From NCBI GenBank assembly GCA_002007465.1, contig LNAC01000682.1, positions 647,806-711,805 of the forward strand: DNA of 64,000 nt, read 5' to 3'. The notes below the pieces were generated by a model that saw only the letters and a program-made list of their open reading frames with translations, ran no database searches and had not been told where the DNA came from. The translations under genes and the position numbers were made by a program. Position 1 is the stretch's first letter. Each line of letters opens with the position of its first letter. The DNA comes from Ailurus styani (Eukaryota; Chordata; Mammalia; Carnivora; Ailuridae). Below, in pieces: positions 55,242 through 64,000 of the stretch.

Positions 55242-55931
55242 CTTTTTTTATGTTATATTAGTCACTGTACAGTACATCATTCGTCATTTTTTTAAAGATT
55301 TTATTTAAATAAACAGAGAGAGATTACAAGTAGGCAGAGAGGTAGGCAGAGAGAGAGGAGGAAGCAGGCTCCCCACTGAGCAGGGAGCCCAACACGGGGC
55401 TCCATCCCAGGACCCTGGGCTCAGGTCATGATTCATCATTCATTTTTGATGTAGTGTTCCAAGATTCATTGTTTATGTATAACACCCAGTCCTCTATGCC
55501 ATACATGCCCTCCTTAAAACCCATCATGGGGCCATCCCATCCCCCCACTCCTCTCCCCTCTAAAACCCTCAGTTTGTTTCTCGAAGTCCACAGTCTGTCA
55601 TTGTTCATCTCCCCCTTTGATTTCCTCCCCCTTCATTTTTCCCTTCCTTCTCCGAATGTCTTCCATGCTATTCCTTATGTTCCACAAGTAAGTGAAACCG
55701 TATGATAATTGACTTTCTCTGCTTGACTTATTTCACTCAACATTATCTCTTCCAGTCCCATCCATGTTGATACAAAAGTTGGGTATTCATCCTTTCTGAT
55801 GGCTGAGTAATATTCCATTGTGTATATGGACCACATCTTCTTTATCTATTCATCTGTTGAAGGGCATCTTGGCTCTTTCCACAGTTCGGCTATTGTGTAC
55901 ATTGCTGCCATGAACATTGGGGTGCATACTC
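55242..55931 (-). mobile_element. 5'-truncated L1 with a SINE in its 3' UTR
   Basis: Antisense L1. T run (55244-55249), 'TGTTATATTAGTCACTGTAC', SINE interruption (55290-55432), then 'TAGTGTTCCAAGATTCATTG', 'CACAGTCTGTCATTGTTCAT', 'TGATACAAAAGTTGGGTATT' and the ORF2 end complement ('TATTCCATTGTGTATATGGA'). Same family as 5487-6080. It stops in late ORF2, and the minus frame is broken by stops. Confidence 0.92.
55290..55432 (-). mobile_element. CAN SINE, 5' truncated with short 5' inversion
   Basis: Antisense musteloid-type body ('GATTACAAGTAGGCAGAGAG', 'GCAGGCTCCCCACTGAGCAG', 'CATCCCAGGACCCTGGG') to 55419. The next 13 bases, CTCAGGTCATGAT (55420-55432), are the exact reverse complement of ATCATGACCTGAG, which should follow here, so the 5' end is inverted. 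The rest of the head is absent. Confidence 0.88.
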
Positions 55932-55932
55932 T

Positions 55933-56682
55933 TCAGATGTCTACCTGAATGGCACTGTGACTGGGAGACCATAGCCCCAGAAAACTAACCACATAGCTGC
56001 AGGGCTCCCATACTCATATAGCCAAAGTTCACAGTTGTGATATGGCACAGAGAGGGCAGGCTTCCCCAGAGGCGCAAGGCATACCATACACTGCTGGCGA
56101 GTAAGTGTGGTACCTTTGTGTTTAACTTATTCTATGTGTCTGTGTGTATCTTTCTAAAGAAATTTGGAAGCCCTTGGAAGCAGATATATTGTTGATACTG
56201 CTAGGTATCCCCCCACGGTGCCCTACATGATTTAGCGACCAGTAAATCTTTTCCGAAATGAGTGAGTAAAAGTCAATTTCTATTTCTAAAAAAAGAGCAA
56301 AAATAACGTGATATCATATAACTGAAAAGCAAGGATAGTGTATAAGGCCAAATTTTTATAAGCTAAATATTTTGGGGGATAGACATGATCATTAGGGGTA
56401 AAATCATCTTTCTCACATGAATCTTCAGCTAGAGCATTCTGCGAGGGATGATGGTCAATGTTGAACATGAATATGATAACCTTCTCTAGATTGCTCTTAG
56501 ATCCTGGCATGGATTCGAAATCTCTGACACACCCAGAAGTGTTCAAGTGTGACCAGTAAATCTGCAAGAAAAGAGGAGCATTTGTGAATACAGAATGCTG
56601 TACAAAAAGACATCAAGAAGTTCAACCAACAAAAATGTCTGTGTTTCTCACATTGAGATTCTCATCAAAAAACACAAATGCT
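55933..56682. other. Unique non-coding sequence
   Basis: Nothing recognised. A 93-codon minus frame (56286-56567) has no domain. Confidence 0.5.
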
Positions 56683-56880
56683 GGGCACCTGGGTGGCTCA
56701 GTTGGTTAAGCAACTGCCTTTGGCTGAGGTCATGATCCTAGAGTCCCAGGATCAAGTCCCGCATTGGGCTTCCTTCTTAGTGGGGAGTCTGCTTCTCCCT
56801 CTGACTTCTCCCCTCTCATGCTCTCTCTCTCTCTCTCATTTTCTCTCTCTCTCTCAAAAAAATAAATACAATTAAAAAAA
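56683..56880 (+). mobile_element. CAN SINE
   Basis: Head 'GGGCACCTGGGTGGCTCAGT', 'GAGGTCATGATCCTAGAGTC', box B 'GGATCAAGTCCC', CT-rich body, tail AAAAAAATAAATACAATT. Confidence 0.95.
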
Positions 56881-57129
56881 AGTGCTCAGGAAACTGGGAT
56901 GTGGTCCTCAGACTACACAGTCATTAAAGCAACTATTGTCCCCACTTCATTATATTCTGCTTGGAGAGATGGAGACTTCTTGAGAGCAGCTGGATGGAAA
57001 AGTGGAGACAGGGGTGTTGGTGTGGGTAGACAGGAATGGTCCCCACAAGGCTGCTGGTGGGAATGGTGACTGGTATGGAAGGGGATCATGTTTCATGTAC
57101 CCTGTCTCTCTGTAGTCTTGGCAATACTC

Positions 57130-57273
57130 TATAATCACTCTGAAAATATTCCAGTGCCCAGAGCCAACCCAACAAAGTCAGGGTTGCGGATGAACATCAA
57201 TGTGTTTTAATCTTCCTAGGTAGATGAAGGCAAATGTAACATGTAGTTGAGGTTGAGAACCACTAGTTTATGA
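57130..57273 (+). mobile_element. MER5A-like hAT relic (3' part)
   Basis: 'CCCAGAGCCAACCCAACAAA', 'GAACATCAATGTGTTTTAAT', 'CTTCCTAGGTAGATGAAGGC' and terminal 'GGTTGAGAACCACTAG' follow the MER5A right half, ending in the GAGAACCACT terminus. Confidence 0.55.
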
Positions 57274-58104
57274 GTTATCATTATTAACCCCTGCCAGATT
57301 TCAGGTCTGAGGAGACTCAAGGAGCTTCCAAGGAATTAGAGGAATGGGACAGAAAGACAAAATCAAGCACTGTGGAATATAAGGTCAGTGATGGGGAGGG
57401 CAAATCTGAGAAATTGTCTTGTGATGTTCAGAAATGCCCTTTGAGGTTGGAGTTGGTATAAATCCCAGTATTCCTACTTACCAAAAAAAAATCTCCTGAG
57501 AATTTCTGCTTTGCTGTCCCTTCATGGCCCTCTGCTTCATCCCCAATCCAGCCCTAGGAGCCAACACTGTAGAAAATCACATCCATAATGTGGAAGACAT
57601 GTTTGGTAAGTGCTTTCAAAACACAGAGTTAAGACAAGAGATGAAAATGCTAAGAGGGATAGTAGCAATCCAAGATACAGAATTAAAATCCATGGTAAGA
57701 ATCATTGCTTTCCTTGGGGTGGAAAACCAAGGCAAAAATTGAACTCATAACTGAAGACAACTTTCCTTATTTCTGATGATCTGAACACAAAGATTGAAAG
57801 AGCATCCCATGCCACATGTTAAATAAATGAAAAAATAAATGAAAAGAGATCCATACCAATATATGTTCTGTCAGTTTTACTGAGTTACCCCGATGATGAA
57901 GAAGCATCCAACAAGTGCCTACATGCAAAATACAGGCCATTCAATCCCCACTTCATTCTGGGTTGTACGTGCAGTACTCAACAGCTTATTCACACGGAAC
58001 TCACTGCCCCAGAACCAACATCTGTCTGCACACCTTGTGCACCTGGAAATGCAGCTGCTCCAGCTTAGGGCCCCCTCCCCCGCCCCTCTTCTGAAATTCT
58101 CTTG
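57274..58104. other. Unique non-coding sequence
   Basis: A 72-codon plus frame (57524-57742) and a 95-codon frame (57893-58180) have no recognisable domain. Confidence 0.5.
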
Positions 58105-58345
58105 GATTCACTCATCCTTCAAGGTGTGGCTCAGACTGTATCCTCAGCCAACTTCCTGCCCATTCTGGTTATTAGAATGAGTCTCCTGCTTGCCTTGCTA
58201 CCCCACCACATCCCACATTCTGATTAGAGTCTCCATTTGCCTCCTTGCTAGACTGTGAGAGCCTCTGAAGGGCCGGAAGCACTGCCCACCCACTACACAA
58301 ACACCCTGACCCTACCTGACAAAGTCATGCTTGCTTCTTTGTTTG
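58105..58345 (+). mobile_element. L2 LINE fragment
   Basis: 'CATCCTTCAAGGTGTGGCTC', 'TCCTCAGCCAACTTCCTGCC', 'TCCTTGCTAGACTGTGAGAG', 'CCTCTGAAGGGCCGGAAGC' follow the L2 3' order. Confidence 0.6.
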
Positions 58346-58639
58346 GCTTTTGGCTTCCTTTGTGACCCCTACAGGTTTCTAGAATAGGCCTTGGCTCTAT
58401 TGCCCAGAGAACAAAGAACCCTGGGTCATCTGTCAGTGAAATTGCTCAGGAATCACTGCCTGGATGGCCAAAGTGAATGGATGCCTCATCTGGGGAGTGA
58501 TTCTAGTCTCCAACAGAGCCAGTCATCTGGGACCTGTTATCTTTCGGGAAGGGACTCTCACAAGAACTCTGTTGACTCTGAGAACTTGGGGACTGCCTGA
58601 GCTCTCATGGCTATGATTTAGAGTTGGTAGCTGAGCATT

Positions 58640-58765
58640 GATGCAAGTGAGGAAGCCGAGACTCACAGAGGTAAAGTGTCCCACCCAGAATCACATAGTC
58701 CCTTAGCACCACATGAGGGCTGGCATTCAGAACCTGGGTCTCCACCATCCCAGGCTGCTTCCAAA
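58640..58765 (-). mobile_element. MIR SINE, antisense
   Basis: 'AAGTGAGGAAGCCGAGACTC', 'ACAGAGGTAAAGTGTCCCAC', 'CCAGAATCACATAGTCCCTT', 'GGCTGGCATTCAGAACCTGG' match antisense MIR closely. Confidence 0.88.
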
Positions 58766-59639
58766 ATGGGTGAAAGGAAGCAGAATCAGAGGCTAGAGTT
58801 TCTAATCTGCCCCATTCCTACACTTCTCTGTGGTGGTTCCATGTTTCCAAAGGACATGGACCATGATCTGTCACTTTCCCGCCCTTCACCACCGTACTGG
58901 TTTCTTGTCGGTTAAATGTTGATTTAGAGACGTTGTCAGGCCTTGGACTAGCTGACCCAAGGAAGAAAATTTAAGTATGACACATTTCTGGATAATTTGC
59001 TTCAATCCTCAACTTCAGAAATTAAAATCTTCTAATCTGAGATTTAGCTTTTGACTTCTAACAAAGAGAGTAAATAAGCAAACCCAGACAACACAAGCAG
59101 AGAGTCATGGAAGCATAGTCTAGCATTTCAGCAATTAGGAGTACTTGCCCATAAAGCACTTAAAAATCCATTTAGACAGTCCAAGTCGGTTCAAGCTCTT
59201 TAATCTTGGATAAAGTAAACAAGACTGTTTTTAAGTTGTTTTTTTTTTGTTGTTGTTGTTGTTTGTTTGTTGTTGGTTTTTTCCCCCACTCTCTATTTTA
59301 AAGCAAGAATATTGGGAGAGGAAAAAAATAAGACATTCAAGGCCAGACCTTTGTACCCCAGTAATGTATAACAGCTGCAGAGGCTGGTCAGACCTTTTGG
59401 TGATATTTTCAGTCTGCCAACGTCAGCTCACCCTTTTGTAGATTGAAAACAACATATCTCCTTGAAGTACATTTTCCTTTTCACGTGGGGCTTGGAGATT
59501 CCTTAAGGGCAGGCCCAAACCTTATTCTGTACCCTCCCTGAAGTATAGCTCAGCCCACGGGGTCTCAGCAGATGCTTGCTACCAGACTGACCATTGGAGT
59601 ATCAGGCTGTGTCCTCACTGTTCATTGCAATGAACGTAT
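58766..59639. other. Unique non-coding sequence with TTG repeat
   Basis: No gene recognised. 59238-59278 is a T-rich (TTG)n / (TTTG)n run. Confidence 0.5.
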
Positions 59640-60010
59640 CTCACCATAACCCTCACGCATCCCACTCTCCAGCCAAACCAGCCCACTTCCAGTTCTTCAA
59701 AACTTTGAACTGCTCCTTGCCCTTTGTCTGGCACACATTGATTCTCCACCTGGAGCACAGTTCCATTCTTCTGCGTCCATTGCTGCTTTCTCCGCTGAAG
59801 GGACACTTACAGAGGAGCTTTTCCTGGTCTCCTTGGAACTTGTTTGGTTTATTTTTCTGCTACTGCTCTCTTGGCAGCAAGTTCCGGAAGGCATGGGCTG
59901 CTACATATTTTCTCTGTGTTTATTTGCTTAATGTCTGTTTTCCCTACCCAGCTCCATGAAGGCGGGACAGCAAGTGCTTTATCCACTTCTGTATCCCATT
60001 ACCTAACATG
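59640..60010 (+). mobile_element. L2 LINE 3' fragment
   Basis: 'CCAAACCAGCCCACTTCCAG', 'CTTTGTCTGGCACACATTGA', 'TTTCTCTGTGTTTATTTGCT', 'CCCAGCTCCATGAAGGCGGG' and 'TGTATCCCATTACCTAACAT' follow the L2 3' order ('AGCTCCATGAGGGCAGGG ... GTATCCCCAGCGCCTAG'). Confidence 0.6.
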
Positions 60011-60716
60011 TGGCCTGCCAGCATGGGGACTGGGTGTGGAGCTGAATAATTCAGACAGCAAGGGCACCAGGTACACAATTCTCAATTTATTCTCCCTTTC
60101 AGTTAAAGGATTTAAAATATAGTGTGCCCTGTAACCAGCATGGCTTAGCCAACTGATTACTTGCTCACCTAAAGCCCCATGAAACTCCAGGTTTACAAGG
60201 TGTGACACACCAAGATGTGGCTTGGAGAAATTCTGGGCAGCTTATCTGAACCAGGTGCACCTACAAGAGAATTCCCTGAGTATAGAAGGTGGAACGTGGC
60301 CAGAGGCTGGAAAGCAGTGCTTATTTCCATTGGGAGACGTTGTTCAAAGAAGCTGTAGTCACGCCTTCACTTTTTTTGCTTCTTGTTTTACTGGAAATTG
60401 TTCTTCTCCTACATGAGGAATTTCCTTAACGGGAGGGTTCCCAAGAGGTCCAACAGCCTGCCCCTGGGTGTGCAGACAGGTGTGGCATTGTGAGGCAGCG
60501 GTATGCTGAACCTCGGACCCCACTGGGGACCAAACACTTCAAAGCTGCTTGGAGTTTTAGGAATACAAACAAAGCTTTCATTTAATCTTAAGTCCCTGAC
60601 ACTTCTGCAAGGCACCACACTCCATTCCTCAATGGAGAAGAGACGTTGCTAACATAGCACTAAGGCTCAGAATACCAATCCCTTTGGATTTCTTGTAGAG
60701 TTAAGTTTGAATGATC
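60011..60716. other. Unique non-coding sequence
   Basis: Nothing recognised. Confidence 0.5.
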
Positions 60717-61658
60717 TTTTTTTAAAAAACTTTTTATGAAACGATTATGGATTTACAGGAAGTTGCAGAGATAGCATGGAGAGGTGCTGTGTACCCTTCA
60801 CCCATTTTCCCCAAGGGCTACATCTTAATAATTGTAGTACAATGTCAAAACCAGGAAACTGATATTGGTACAGTGTATATGTATAGTTCTATGTCATTTC
60901 ATCACCCATGTAAATTTCTGTAAGCACAGCCACAATCAAAATACAGAACTGTTGGATCCCTGCAAAGATCACCTTCCTACGGCTCTGTTTAGTCACCCCC
61001 ACCCTAACTTTGCACCATTCCTTACCCCTGGAAACCACTAATCTGTTTTCCAGCTCTATAATTTTGTCATTAGGGAATAATATATAAATGGAGTCATACA
61101 ATATGTAATATTTTGAGGTTGGCTTTTTTCATTCACATAATGCTCTCAAGATTTGCCTTGCTTGCTATGTGTATTAATATTTTATTCCTTTTTATTGATG
61201 ATGGGACTGTTGTGGTTGTTTACCAGAGTTAACTGCTCCCTTGTTGAGGGGCATTTTGGTTGTTTCTCGTTTTTGCCTCTTACAAATAAATAGCTATGTT
61301 ATGAACTATCGTGTAGAGGATTTTGTGTAGACGTAAGCTATCATTTCTCTGGAAGTGCAATTTCTGTTAAGTGCATGTTTAGTTTTTTAAGACACTTTCA
61401 AACTATTTTCCTGAGTGACAGTATCAATTTACGTTCCCAGGAGCCAGTTATGAGATCCAGTGTCTCCACATCTTTGCTGACATCTGGTATTGTCACCATT
61501 TTTTTGGTTTACCTAACTCAATTGCTGTGTAGTGATAAATCGTCATGTTCTTAAAATGCATTTCCCTAACAGTTAGTGATGTTGAACATCTTTTCGTGTG
61601 TTGATTTGCCACTGCATATCCTCTTTGATGAAATGCCTTGTGTTTTTTGCCCATTGTA

Positions 61659-61862
61659 TTTTTTTAAGATTTATTTTATTTATTTATTGGTCAGAGAGAG
61701 AAAGAGAGAAAAAGAGCAAAAACAGGGGGAGCAGCAGGCAGAGGGAGAAACAGGCTCCCCGCTGAGCAAAGAGCCCAATGCAGGACTCGATCCCAGGACC
61801 CTGGGATCATGACCAGAGCCGAAGGCAGACACTTAACCAACTGTACCACCCAGCTGTTCCGC
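61659..61862 (-). mobile_element. CAN SINE in L1M
   Basis: 'TTTTTTAAGATTTATTTTAT', GA-rich body, 'CGATCCCAGGACCCTGGGAT', 'CTTAACCAACTGTACCACCC'. Target duplication TTTTGCCCATTGTA (61645-61658) and TTTTGCCCATTTTA (61863-61876). Confidence 0.94.
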
Positions 61863-62521
61863 TTTTGCCCATTTTAAATAGGATTTGTTTTTACTGTTGA
61901 CATGTGAGAATTCTTCATGTATTCTACTGTGAGTCCTATGTCAGCTATGCGGTTGCAAATACTTTCTCCCAGTTGGTCGCTTGTCTTTTCATCTGCTTAG
62001 TGGAATATTTTATAATATTTTTAATTTAGGTAAAGTCTAATTTATTAATTTTTTTTTCTTTTATGGAGCATGTATTGGTGTCAGGTCTGAGAACTCTTCA
62101 CCAAGACCTGGACTTTAAAAGACTTTTTCTTATATTACCTTCTAAAAGTTTATGGCTTTACATTTTATTTACATTTAAATCTATAATTAATTTTCAGTTA
62201 ATGTTTGCATAAATTGCAATGTTTAACTCAAGGTTCATTTTTGTTGTTGTTTTGGTTTGTTTGTTTGTCTGTGGATACTCAACTGTTACAGCACCATTTG
62301 TTGGAAAGTCTGTCTTTTGTTCATTGAACTGCTTTTGTCCCTTTATCCAAAATCAGTTACCTCTACTTATGTGGGATTATTTCTGCCCTCTCTAGCTTGT
62401 TCCATTCATTTATCTATCACTCACCAATGTCACACAGTTCTTGAGCACTTAACTACACCTATATGATAAGTCTTGAAACTGGATGGGGTGATTCATCCCA
62501 CTTTTTTCTCCCTTTTCAAAT

Positions 62522-62710
62522 CTGAGGGTTGATAGAGGAGGGGGGGTGAGAGGATGGGGTAATTGGGTGATGGGCATTAAAGAGAGAGCTTGATGTAAAG
62601 AGCACTGGGTGTTACATGCAACAGATGAATCACTAAATTCTACCCCTGAAGCTAATAATACACTATATGTTAAATGAGTTGAATTTAAATACAAAAATTT
62701 TTTTTAAAAG
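62522..62710 (+). mobile_element. Short L1 3' end inserted into antisense L1M
   Basis: Starts 'CTGAGGGTTGATAGAGGAGG', then 'GGGTAATTGGGTGATGGGCA', 'AGAGCACTGGGTGTTACATG', 'GATGAATCACTAAATTCTAC', 'CTGAAGCTAATAATACACTA' and 'GTTGAATTTAAATAC'. Same 3' UTR family as 30811-31501; severely 5' truncated (about 190 bp). Confidence 0.92.
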
Positions 62711-63124
62711 AATTTGTCAGAACAAATGAAAAAAAATTGATTTAGCTGTCTGGTTCCTTTGCCTTTGCATATAAAGCTTAGAATAATTTTGTCAATGTCT
62801 AGAAAAAAGACTCACTTGGATATGGTAGTTAAGCCTGCATAGCAATTTGGGAATATTGGTGTCTTTATTCTGCTGAACCTCTCAATTAATGAACACAATA
62901 TGACTTTTCATTTACTTAGATCTTCTTGAATTTCTTTCTGGTGTTTGGTATTTTTTAGCAAACAAGTCCCGTGTACATTTTGTTACATTGACATCTGAGT
63001 ATTTTCATTTTTTTAAACTTAAATGGTATTGTATTTTTAATTTGTTTTTATGTGTTTCTTACTAGTATAGAGAAAAGCAATTGATTTTTTACAAAGATTT
63101 TTAAAGATTTATTTTTTAATTTTA

Positions 63125-63295
63125 TTTTATTTTTAAAATATTTTATTTATTTATTTGTCAGAGAGAGAAAGCACAGCAGGGGAGTGGTAGGCAGAGGGAG
63201 AGCAAGGAGCTTGACTCGGGACTCCATCCCAGGACCCTGGGATCATGACTTGAGCCGAAGGAAATGCTTAACCAACTGAGCCACCCAGGCATCCC
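63125..63295 (-). mobile_element. CAN SINE inserted in the tail of another SINE
   Basis: Tail complement, 'TTGTCAGAGAGAGAAAGCAC', 'CATCCCAGGACCCTGGGATC', 'CTGAGCCACCCAGGCATCCC'. Flanked by AAGATTTATTTTTTAATTTT (63104-63123) and AAGATTTATTTATTTATTTT (63296-63315), a diverged duplication formed in the A-rich tail of the next SINE. Confidence 0.9.
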
Positions 63296-63463
63296 AAGAT
63301 TTATTTATTTATTTTAGAGAGTGAAAGAGAGTGAGCTTGTGAGTCAGGGGAGGGGCAGAAGGAGAGAATCTTTAAGCAGACTCCCCACTGAGCCTGCAGC
63401 CCTCCTCAAGCTTGATATCATGACCCATGAGATCATGACCTGAGCTGAAACCAACAGTCAGAT
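63296..63463 (-). mobile_element. CAN SINE (older type), head missing
   Basis: 'AAGATTTATTTATTTATTTT', 'GAATCTTTAAGCAGACTCCC', 'GAGATCATGACCTGAGCTGA', 'AACCAACAGTCAGATCCCC'. The tRNA-like head ('GCTTAACCAACTGAGCCACC') that should follow is absent; the next SINE starts without its tail. Confidence 0.85.
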
Positions 63464-63613
63464 CCCCAAACACAAGCAGGGCAGAGAGAGAGGGAGAGGG
63501 AGAAGAAAGCTCCACACCGAGCAGAGAGCCCCAGGAACAGCTGGCTCCCAGGACCCCAAGAGTGACCTGAGCCAAAGGCAGACACTTAATTGACTCAGCC
63601 ACCCAGGTGCCCC
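63464..63613 (-). mobile_element. CAN SINE, 3' tail missing
   Basis: Starts in the GA-rich body ('ACACAAGCAGGGCAGAGAGA'), then 'CCACACCGAGCAGAGAGCCC', 'CAGGACCCCAAGAGTGACCT', 'TTGACTCAGCCACCCAGGTG'. The T-rich complement of the tail is missing, complementing the missing head of its neighbour. Confidence 0.85.
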
Positions 63614-63762
63614 TTTTTTGGGCATTTTAAAATTATGAATTTAATTTTCATAATTGTTATAATTGTTATGGGCTTTTCAAATAACATATTTCATACTGGG
63701 TGAGACTGTACTGTTCAAGGAAATAGTTCATTTCATCTAAATTGTCAAATTCATGTGTAGAA

Positions 63763-64000
63763 TTAAAAAAAATTCCTGGAAACAAATGAAAATGAAAACA
63801 CAACTGTTCAAAATCTTTGGGACACAGCAAAAGCAGTCCTAAGAGGAAAGTATATAGCAATACAAGCCTTTCTCAAGAAACAAGAAAGGTCTCAAGTACA
63901 CAACCTAACTCTACACCTACAAAAGCTAGAGAAAGAACAGCAAAGAAAGGCTACACCCAGCAGGAGAAGAGAAATCATAAAGATCAGAGCAGAAATCAAT
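63763..64000 (+). mobile_element. L1 ORF2 segment entering a younger L1 (runs off the window)
   Basis: Sense L1 sequence begins abruptly inside the antisense L1M after the phrase at 63721-63762, so it is a 5'-truncated insertion or rearranged junction. Its ORF2 frame is open to the last base. Confidence 0.85.
63773..64000 (+). pseudogene. LINE-1 ORF2p fragment, partial at both ends
   Basis: Frame from 63773 stays open for 76 codons to the window edge. The translation includes [40 protein letters not shown] and [13 protein letters not shown], which is the linker between the endonuclease and reverse transcriptase domains of L1 ORF2p. The full protein (about 1,270 residues) nicks DNA and reverse transcribes L1 RNA; only this linker is in view. 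The start is internal, so the N-terminal endonuclease is absent and no function is expected from this copy. Lack of stops suggests it is younger than its host L1M. Confidence 0.85.

Larger units (their letters stand above)
60717..63765 (-). mobile_element. Large ancient L1M, antisense, carrying several later insertions
   Basis: Complement of L1M 3' UTR and ORF2: 'ACCAGGAAACTGATATTGGT', 'AATACAGAACTGTTGGATCC', 'CCTGGAAACCACTAATCTG', 'TTTGAGGTTGGCTTTTTTCA', 'GATGTTGAACATCTTTTCGT', 'ACTTTCTCCCAGTTGGTCGC', 'CAGCACCATTTGTTGGAAAG', 'GTTCCTTTGCCTTTGCATAT', 'TCATTTCATCTAAATTGTCA'. About 2.2 kb of its own sequence remains, interrupted at 61659-61862, 62522-62710, about 63089-63613 and from 63763. No intact frame. 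Confidence 0.92.

Noticed and set aside
2218..63613. Repeated ~190-bp units as a possible CRISPR array or satellite
   Set aside because: They are dispersed, in both orientations, and individually flanked by target duplications: SINEs, not an array.
2218..63613. tRNA-like box A/box B motifs as tRNA genes
   Set aside because: All occur in CAN SINE heads; none has a complete tRNA fold that I can trace.

Overview
This window looks like ordinary non-coding nuclear DNA from a carnivoran mammal, most likely a musteloid (weasel, otter, badger or raccoon group). The main evidence is about 25 copies of the carnivore tRNA-Lys-derived CAN SINE. Several have the long CT-rich body with 'CTCTGCCTACTTGTGATCTC' before the AAATAAATAAA tail. 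I associate that body with musteloids, and the dog-type SINE is absent. The species call is inference.

I recognise no protein-coding exon, CpG-island promoter, structural RNA gene or CRISPR array. The only coding sequence I recognise is LINE-1 ORF2 debris: C-terminal remnants near 5.8-6.1 kb (minus) and 30.9-31.1 kb (plus), and a 76-codon uninterrupted stretch at the right edge (63773-64000, plus). All other long open frames lack recognisable domains and most overlap equally open shadow frames. The window reads as intergenic or deep-intronic sequence.

Layout. 1-228: 3' end of a carnivore L1. 0.2-5.5 kb: mostly unique DNA with an L2 (1740-2190) and a CAN SINE carrying a 3' transduction. 5.5-7.5 kb: L1 (minus), an L1M tail, a MaLR LTR and an L2 tail. 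9.36-9.62 kb: a SINE/L1 chimera inside one 10-bp target-site duplication. 9.6-16.5 kb: mostly unique. 16.5-30.8 kb: dense ancient repeats (MaLR LTRs, L2, MIR, MER5A) overlaid by young SINEs, with a 66-bp duplication around a single N at 26496. 29.5-31.5 kb: two opposed MaLR LTRs, one hosting a DNA transposon that itself hosts a SINE, followed by an L1 3' half. 32-48 kb: L2, MIR and LTR fossils, including a MIR split by an LTR and a SINE and a SINE inside a SINE. 48.9-55.9 kb: T-rich antisense L1 sequence. 56-60.7 kb: unique DNA with L2, MIR and MER5A relics. 60.7-64 kb: an old antisense L1 repeatedly invaded by SINEs and younger L1s.

I do not see a new gene system. The most informative signals are insertion-history events: a SINE-L1 chimera with shared duplications, a SINE 3' transduction, a SINE with an inverted 5' end, a DNA transposon with clean duplications nested in an LTR, a chimeric SINE cluster, a local 125-bp duplication, and a probable assembly error. 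Repeat subfamily names come from recalled consensus features, not from a database search; boundaries of old repeats are approximate.
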